Positions 4,746-8,686 of a stretch of 8,686 nucleotides of DNA are shown piece after piece (position 1 is the first letter of the stretch; each line of letters begins with the position of its first letter). The notes beneath the pieces were generated by a model. The model worked only from the letters and a program-made list of their open reading frames with translations. It was not told the DNA's origin and ran no database searches. Source of the stretch: an uncultured Pirellulales bacterium. GTDB taxonomy: Bacteria > Planctomycetota > Planctomycetia > Pirellulales > Lacipirellulaceae. The stretch is taken from positions 1-8,686 of the forward strand of contig CAMYJY010000074.1 of assembly GCA_947258835.1 (NCBI GenBank), given 5' to 3'. The translations under genes were made by a program, and so were the position numbers.

Positions 4746-6229
4746 GTGATTCTGAGACTTCCACGTATGTCTGCCAGCTTACGCCAGGCGGCCGCAGTGC
4801 CGTGGCCGTGGTGGCGGTGGCGGGACCGACGGCTGCCACGGCGGTGGGACACTTTTTTGACGCCGTGTCTGGCGGATCCCTCGACGAGCGACCGCTGGGC
4901 CGGATTGTGTATGGCCGCTGGGTTTCCGCGCGCGGGGTGGCGGGCGAAGACGTGATTGTGTGCCGTCAGGCAGCAGACGTCTGGGAGGTGCATTGTCATG
5001 GAGGGTATCAAGCCGCGCCGCAGATCTTGGCAGACCTGGGCCAGCAGGGTTGTCTGCCGCTGGACTGGACGGATTGGCTTCGCCGGCAAGCATCCGGCCA
5101 GCTGACGGCTGAGGCCCAGCTGGATCTCGCGGCGGCAACCACCGAGCGGACTGCCGGCATCTTGCTCGACCAGTTCCATGGCGCGCTGGCCAGCGCGGTG
5201 GCGGACATCCGAGCGGATCTGGCGAAGGCAAATTTCCCGCGGGCGTCCGCGGCCTTGGAACAATTACTGGCCTACGCCGAGCTGGGGCTGCATCTGACTC
5301 AGCCTTGGAAAGTGGTGCTGGCGGGGCTGCCCAATGTGGGGAAAAGTAGCTTGATCAATGCCCTGGTGGGTTACCGCCGAGCCATTGTTTTTGATCAGCC
5401 AGGGACGACCCGTGACGTGGTGGCGGTGACTACGGCTGTCGAGGGTTGGCCATTGGAGCTGAGCGATACGGCCGGCTTGCACGCCGCGGCAGTAGGTGTG
5501 GAAGAAGCGGGTATCGCTCGTGCCCGCCAGCAGATCCAGGCGGCCGACTTGGTGCTGTGGGTCTTGGACGCGACTCAGTTGACCGCTGATGACTCGCCGG
5601 GCGGCAACTCCGCCAACCACAGCGAGGGCGGCCAATGCGAGGGCGGCAGGGCCTGCCCCCGGCTTGAACGGGGGGCCGCCAACCAATGCGAGGGCGGCGG
5701 GGCCGCCAACCAATGCGAGCTACCGCTCGGAAGGCGTGGGCCCGCTCCCGTTGGTCGCTACGCTGCGGGCACGTATCAGAGCAGCTCACCCTTTGCGGCG
5801 CGGCGGTGCTGGCATGTGGCCCAAGCGCAAGCCGAAGCGGTCCGGCTCGAGTTGTCCCCCAAAAACACACTACTCGTGGTCAATAAGTTGGATCTTGTAC
5901 CAGGGTTGGCCGTTGCTGGTGCGCAGTCCATGAGAACAGCTTACCAAAATCCGTGGTTGTCGCCCCCGCGCAAACCGAGGGGAGCCACGCAGTGCGACCC
6001 GGAGATACAACCATGCATTTTCGAAATTTGCTGTAGTGCGTTGACGGGGGACGGACTGCAGCAGCTGCTGGCAAGCATGGTCCGGGGGCTGGTGCCGGCG
6101 TCTCCCCCGCCCGGTGCGGCAGTGCCCTTCCGGGCCGCACAGGTGGCCGGGCTCACAGCCGCTGCCGCGGCGTGCGCACAGGCAGATGCCGAGGGTGCGC
6201 TGCGGATGCTGGAGTGCCTGCAGGGCTAG
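4742..6229 (+). CDS. MnmE/TrmE-like GTPase with two in-frame repeat insertions and no C-terminal Cys motif
   Basis: The 495-residue protein follows MnmE (tRNA U34 modification GTPase) domain order. The N domain keeps the TPGGR segment and GEDV...HCHGG, but lacks a clear PGEF motif. The helical linker keeps QLTAEAQLDLAAATTERTA. The G domain has G1 GLPNVGKSS (195-203), G2 PGTTRD (220-225), G3 DTAG (242-245), G4 NKLD (381-384) and G5 SALTGDG (432-438). Two blocks of repetitive DNA are translated in frame: residues about 287-347, between G3 and G4, and about 395-428, between G4 and G5. The protein ends LRMLECLQG, well before the C-terminal helices and the C-x-G-K motif whose Cys is needed for modification in E. 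coli MnmE. It may be a GTPase of other function or a decaying paralogue. The GTG start has a good Shine-Dalgarno and overlaps the coaX stop as GTGA. No mnmE symbol is given because the modifying function is doubtful. Confidence 0.82.
   Translation: MSDSETSTYVCQLTPGGRSAVAVVAVAGPTAATAVGHFFDAVSGGSLDERPLGRIVYGRWVSARGVAGEDVIVCRQAADVWEVHCHGGYQAAPQILADLGQQGCLPLDWTDWLRRQASGQLTAEAQLDLAAATTERTAGILLDQFHGALASAVADIRADLAKANFPRASAALEQLLAYAELGLHLTQPWKVVLAGLPNVGKSSLINALVGYRRAIVFDQPGTTRDVVAVTTAVEGWPLELSDTAGLHAAAVGVEEAGIARARQQIQAADLVLWVLDATQLTADDSPGGNSANHSEGGQCEGGRACPRLERGAANQCEGGGAANQCELPLGRRGPAPVGRYAAGTYQSSSPFAARRCWHVAQAQAEAVRLELSPKNTLLVVNKLDLVPGLAVAGAQSMRTAYQNPWLSPPRKPRGATQCDPEIQPCIFEICCSALTGDGLQQLLASMVRGLVPASPPPGAAVPFRAAQVAGLTAAAAACAQADAEGALRMLECLQG
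5600..5780 (+). repeat. Repeat-rich block inserted in frame between G3 and G4 of the MnmE-like GTPase
   Basis: The block contains reiterated GAGGGCGGC and GCCGCCAACCA words. GGCCGCCAACCAATGCGAG occurs exactly at 5674-5692 and 5701-5719, a 27-base (9-codon) period read as GAANQCEGG. A related unit with CCAACCACAGCGAGGGCGGC starts near 5613. A nested palindrome is at 5642-5680 (own entry). Downstream, GCCCGC and GCGGGC form a further stem around 5740-5770. The encoded peptide is Gly/Ala/Asn/Cys-rich and has no counterpart in the GTPase fold. Conserved sequence resumes with CWHVAQAQAEAVRLELSP ahead of NKLD. The exact insertion ends are uncertain by about 10-20 bases. Confidence 0.65.
5642..5680. 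repeat. Dispersed palindrome, copy 1 (inside the coding region)
   Basis: This is a nested palindrome: outer arms GGCGGC (5642-5647) and GCCGCC (5675-5680), inner stem CCCCCG (5656-5661) with CGGGGG (5669-5674) around the loop GCTTGAA. It matches the reverse complement of 8642-8679 with two substitutions and one extra G, so the same element occurs at least twice in under 9 kb, in opposite orientations. Confidence 0.8.
5946..6021. repeat. Palindromic element inserted in frame between G4 and G5 of the MnmE-like GTPase
   Basis: The left end AAAATCCGTGGTTGT (5946-5960) pairs with the right end ACAACCATGCATTTT (6007-6021) at 12 of 15 positions. Inside these are GTCGC (5959-5963) and GCGAC (5994-5998), and a CCCC/GGGG core around 5963-5983. 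The whole is thus a 76-base imperfect hairpin. The peptide it encodes (roughly QNPWLSPPRKPRGATQCDPE) does not fit the short G4-G5 loop of MnmE. The repeat-derived stretch may begin as early as about 5926. Confidence 0.6.
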
Positions 6230-6258
6230 CAGTTTGCCTTGCGTAATCCGTTTTTTTT
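6220..6258 (+). terminator. Weak terminator candidate at the end of the coaX/MnmE-like cluster
   Basis: GCAGGGC (6220-6226) pairs with GCCTTGC (6236-6242), including one G-U pair, with the stop codon in the loop. A run of eight T follows at 6251-6258. The T run is 8 bases beyond the stem, not directly after it, so the fit to an intrinsic terminator is poor. Confidence 0.25.
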
Positions 6259-6266
6259 CTGAATGC

Positions 6267-6288
6267 GACACATTTGTTGCAATGTGTC
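6267..6288. promoter_or_regulatory. Perfect 8-bp inverted repeat upstream of the TPR gene (possible operator)
   Basis: GACACATT (6267-6274) and AATGTGTC (6281-6288) form a perfect inverted repeat around TGTTGC. It lies about 150 bases before the TPR gene and is AT-richer than its surroundings. The T run precedes the palindrome on the + strand, so it is not a + strand terminator. It could be a repressor site or another dispersed palindrome. No convincing -35/-10 pair was found nearby. Weaker hairpins lie at 6321-6342 and 6362-6388. Confidence 0.35.
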
Positions 6289-6426
6289 CAGGTGGCAAGG
6301 CCGATAACGGACGATAAGAAAGTGCGCGGATTGCCACGCACTGGACCCACAGTCATTGAATTTGTGGCCGTGCCAAGGCCAACCACAAGGTGTTTCTGAC
6401 GCATTCGCGCGGGGATGTCTCAAGGG

Positions 6427-6435
6427 AAGGGGAAG
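6427..6435 (+). promoter_or_regulatory. Ribosome binding site choosing the start of the TPR gene
   Basis: The purine run AAGGGGAAG ends 6 bases before the ATG at 6442. The in-frame ATG at 6415 has no such site and would place the purine-rich sequence inside the gene, so 6442 is preferred. Confidence 0.6.
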
Positions 6436-6441
6436 TATTCC

Positions 6442-8568
6442 ATGCGAGGGGGAATCCAAATCAGCCGCTGGATGCGAGGCGTGCGCCGTGTTATGGATCG
6501 GACATGCTCCGTGGCGTTCGGTGCACTAGTTTTGTTTTGTGTGTCTCCTGTCATGGCGGGGGCTGGCTCTGGCGATCAGGATTGCCAGCGGCAGGCTCGC
6601 CCTGAACAGTCGATTATCGTGAGCAGTCCGGAGAGCAAGCCACACCAATCAGCTGTGGCCTCAACTGTGGCCGTGGTTTCAGATCAGCCCGAGTTGGCGC
6701 TGGAACCCATCCCCAGGCAATCCGACTCCGTGCCTGATTTGGCAGAGCCGACCCCAGCCAGCCCGGCTCCCGAATTGGCGAACCCCAGTGCGGTGCAGAT
6801 CAGTCAGCGCGCGGGCGATCCGCCACGGTCCCCTCAGGCGGCATCCGCCGAGGCCGAGTCGGAGCGGTCCGCTCAGGGTAAAAATCGGGCTGCGGTGATT
6901 CGCTTCGGAGACATCACGCCTGGCATTTCCCACCGCGGTGAGGTGCTGCGGGCTTGGGGTACTCCGCATTCGCAGCAGGCGGAAACCCTCTCGCTGCGTT
7001 ATCATTTTGACAAATTTAAGTCCGTCGATATCGGTTTCGATGGTGATATCGTCGATGCGATCATCGTCAAGCTGCTGAATCCTCTCCCGCTGCAAACTTT
7101 GGTCCGCCGCTTGGGATTGGCTGATATCAAGCCAGCAGACCTCCACAACGGGCAAGGTGTCCGGTTGGCCCAGGTTTTTCCTGAACGGGGCGTGATCTTG
7201 CGATTTGCCTCGGTAGCCGGTGCGACTGCTCACGGAGTGCAGGTAGATGGAATTGTTATTCAGCCTATCAAGGCTGAGCCCTATTTATTGCGGGCGGAAA
7301 ATAATTTAATCCAGCATCCTGCGCTGAGTTTGATCGACCTGCGGGCGGCTTTGCAGCTGGATCACACCTCGGCCCATGCCCGTTGGCTGCTGGCCGAAAT
7401 TGAAATCAACCGGGGCAAGGCCATCTCGGCGGAGCATCATGCGGCCGAAGCTGCCGAACTCGAGCCAAACAACGCGGCTTTCCGTTTGCAGTGGGCACGC
7501 TGCTTGCGATTTCTGGCCCAATACGATCAGGCGGTGGAGGAGACACGTGCTGTCCTCCAGATTCCCGAGCTGGAACCCCTGCTGCGTGCCGAAGCCTTGT
7601 ACGAAATGGGTCTGTTGGCCGCCCTGGGTTCACAAGAAGTCTCCAAAAGCGCGATCCCCTTGCACCAAAAGGCCATTGAAATTGCCGACCAGCTGGTGGT
7701 GGGTGAGGATCCGCAAGTTGGCCGCGCTGCCGGCCGTCTGTTAGTCGATATGCATCTGGCCATGGCCGTCGAAATCGCCCGTGGGAAGTGGGAACGGAAA
7801 ATGGAAACGGTATCCCAGTGGATTGAACGTGCTTCCGCCCTGGCCGAAGGAATTATTATGGAAGACGAGTCGCAGCTGAAGCTGCGGTTGCGCGTGGCGG
7901 TGAACGCGCTGGCGGCCGCGGCCGCACTGGACCAGCCCATTGACCCGCTGCTGTGGGTTGAGGAGGCGGAGCAAACGGCCAAACAATTGCGCCGCGCCAG
8001 CGAAGATCCCCTCATCCGAGATCAAATCGATTGGGATTTGGGTTTGGCTTATTTTCAGGCCGCCCAGATTGAGCATCGTCGTAGTGAAGCCGATAGCGCA
8101 CTGCGTCTGGGTGAATTGGCCGATGCCAAGTTGGCCAAGTTGGCCACACAAAGAGATGAATTGCCTGATACGGGCTACTTAATGGGGCGGCTTTATTTCC
8201 AAATTGGCGCTGTCTATGCCGTGCATGGCAACGATCACCTCTCCGCCTGCAATTGGTACGATCAGGCCGCCGACCGCTTGCTGAACCCAGTGCCGGTAAC
8301 CACCATGGCCACCCCCCAGCAACATGGGGACGCGCTGGTCAGTATGGGGGTCTCGTATTGGGAAACAGGGAGCCGCGAGCAGGCCATTGAAATCACCGAA
8401 GCGGGAGTCAAGCTGGTCGAGCAAGCTGTGGAAAGCGGACTCCTGCACGAGGAGGCCCTGGTGATTCCTTATGGAAATCTGGCGGCGATGTTCGAAGCAC
8501 TGGGCGAGACAGAGCCAGCGGCTCTGTACACCGATCTGGCTAAAAAAATTACCAGTACGCTCCGCTAG
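6442..8568 (+). CDS. Exported TPR-repeat protein of unknown function with an N-terminal alpha/beta domain
   Basis: The 708-residue protein starts with a basic segment followed by a hydrophobic stretch (CSVAFGALVLFCVSPVMAGA, about residues 22-41), consistent with a signal peptide. Residues about 42-150 are low-complexity, rich in Pro, Ser, Ala, Glu and Gln. A compact domain follows (about 152-275): IRFGDITPGISHRGEVLRAW, then alternating strands (LRYHFDKFKSVDIGFDG, VDAIIVKLL). It recalls the BamE/SmpA-like fold, where a G-x-S...E-V...G-x-P helix precedes strands; this is only a resemblance. From about 290 the protein is all-helical, with TPR-like units at about 309-343, 344-376, 380-417, 577-615 and 627-706. 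The middle (about 420-575) is helical without clear repeats. TPR arrays bind other proteins; no enzyme motif is seen. It stands alone after the GTPase cluster, with a 212-base leader region and its own ribosome binding site. Confidence 0.85.
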   Translation: MRGGIQISRWMRGVRRVMDRTCSVAFGALVLFCVSPVMAGAGSGDQDCQRQARPEQSIIVSSPESKPHQSAVASTVAVVSDQPELALEPIPRQSDSVPDLAEPTPASPAPELANPSAVQISQRAGDPPRSPQAASAEAESERSAQGKNRAAVIRFGDITPGISHRGEVLRAWGTPHSQQAETLSLRYHFDKFKSVDIGFDGDIVDAIIVKLLNPLPLQTLVRRLGLADIKPADLHNGQGVRLAQVFPERGVILRFASVAGATAHGVQVDGIVIQPIKAEPYLLRAENNLIQHPALSLIDLRAALQLDHTSAHARWLLAEIEINRGKAISAEHHAAEAAELEPNNAAFRLQWARCLRFLAQYDQAVEETRAVLQIPELEPLLRAEALYEMGLLAALGSQEVSKSAIPLHQKAIEIADQLVVGEDPQVGRAAGRLLVDMHLAMAVEIARGKWERKMETVSQWIERASALAEGIIMEDESQLKLRLRVAVNALAAAAALDQPIDPLLWVEEAEQTAKQLRRASEDPLIRDQIDWDLGLAYFQAAQIEHRRSEADSALRLGELADAKLAKLATQRDELPDTGYLMGRLYFQIGAVYAVHGNDHLSACNWYDQAADRLLNPVPVTTMATPQQHGDALVSMGVSYWETGSREQAIEITEAGVKLVEQAVESGLLHEEALVIPYGNLAAMFEALGETEPAALYTDLAKKITSTLR

Positions 8569-8600
8569 TCTCTCAGCCAGCGAACAAAGAGCGTCCGGCT

Positions 8601-8644
8601 TAGGCTGGCATGGGGTAGCCCAGGTTGGCGCAGCCTACCTGGGC
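8601..8644. repeat. Palindrome with two competing stems downstream of the TPR gene
   Basis: GCCCAGGT (8618-8625) pairs with ACCTGGGC (8637-8644). Inside it GGC (8627-8629) pairs with GCC (8633-8635) around GCA, after a T-T mismatch. An alternative stem TAGGCTG (8601-8607) with CAGCCTA (8631-8637) excludes most of the first. No T run follows, so this is more likely a dispersed palindrome than an intrinsic terminator, although it could still stabilise the 3' end of the TPR transcript. Confidence 0.55.
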
Positions 8645-8679
8645 GGCCCCCGATCAAGCCGGGGGCAGGCTCTGCCGCC
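8642..8679. repeat. Dispersed palindrome, copy 2 (intergenic, inverted relative to copy 1)
   Basis: The outer arms are GGCGGC (8642-8647) and GCCGCC (8674-8679). The inner stem is GCCCCCG (8646-8652) with CGGGGGC (8660-8666). Its reverse complement matches 5642-5680, inside the MnmE-like gene, apart from two substitutions and a one-base G-run difference. It lies in the 118 bases after the TPR gene, where I see no coding sequence; the window ends 7 bases later. Confidence 0.8.
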
Positions 8680-8686
8680 AGAGGTT

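Noticed and set aside
4688..5263. Minus-strand open frame opposite the start of the MnmE-like gene
   Set aside because: The + strand carries recognised MnmE motifs here. The reverse peptide has no family features and lies wholly inside the gene.
5600..5725. CRISPR array suggested by the regularly repeated 27-base unit
   Set aside because: There are only two exact copies, with no unique spacers of regular length and no cas genes, and the unit lies inside an open coding frame.
6251..6288. T8 run plus hairpin read as an intrinsic terminator
   Set aside because: The T run lies before the hairpin on the + strand, the wrong order. On the minus strand the hairpin would be followed by A, not T.
6415..6441. 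Alternative ATG start at 6415 for the TPR protein
   Set aside because: It lacks a ribosome binding site, and using it would bury the AAGGGGAAG sequence that is well spaced for the ATG at 6442.

Overview
The window reads as Planctomycetes DNA, most likely Pirellulales or close kin. This rests on the gene order rpmA - obg - type III pantothenate kinase - MnmE-like GTPase, on a secreted protein and an EF-hand protein of types common in that phylum, and on GC-rich dispersed palindromes. The phylum call is inference from gene content, not from a marker-gene tree. All supported genes are on the + strand.

Layout. Bases 1-687 hold the 5'-truncated coding region of a membrane TPR protein, at about 70% GC in the lines I counted. 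Near a GGATCC at 687-692 the sensible reading frame switches to the 3' part of an RG-rich EF-hand protein (688-1068), and the GC content falls. This looks like a joint between two unrelated sequences (assembly or cloning chimera) or a real rearrangement. A 406-base intergenic stretch follows, with an unusual inverted repeat (1111-1175) and a good sigma70-like promoter (1321-1349). That promoter leads into a secreted protein of unknown function (1475-2473). Next comes the core cluster: ribosomal protein L27 (2636-2884), ribosome-assembly GTPase Obg (2923-3924), type III pantothenate kinase CoaX (3921-4745) and a divergent MnmE/TrmE-like GTPase (GTG start, 4742-6229). The last three overlap by 4 bases at each junction and are probably translationally coupled. 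A 212-base gap with a perfect hairpin precedes a 708-residue exported TPR protein (6442-8568). The last 118 bases are palindromic repeats.

Most interesting signal. The MnmE-like gene carries two in-frame blocks of palindromic or repetitive DNA inside its G domain: one between G3 and G4 (about 5600-5780) and one between G4 and G5 (about 5926-6024). The core of the first block (5642-5680) recurs, nearly identical and inverted, in the non-coding DNA at 8642-8679. A dispersed palindromic element has therefore apparently been absorbed into a protein-coding gene without breaking its frame, much like Rickettsia palindromic elements. The host protein is also atypical: it ends before the C-terminal Cys-x-Gly-Lys motif that MnmE needs for tRNA modification. 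Its neighbours also depart from consensus: Obg has SKGE where NKxD is expected, and CoaX has VCLGT where VDxGT is expected.

How the genes work together. L27 and Obg both act on the 50S subunit, CoaX makes the first committed intermediate of coenzyme A, and the MnmE-like protein is a GTPase of uncertain role. The cluster is a housekeeping operon, flanked by two envelope or export proteins whose functions I cannot assign.
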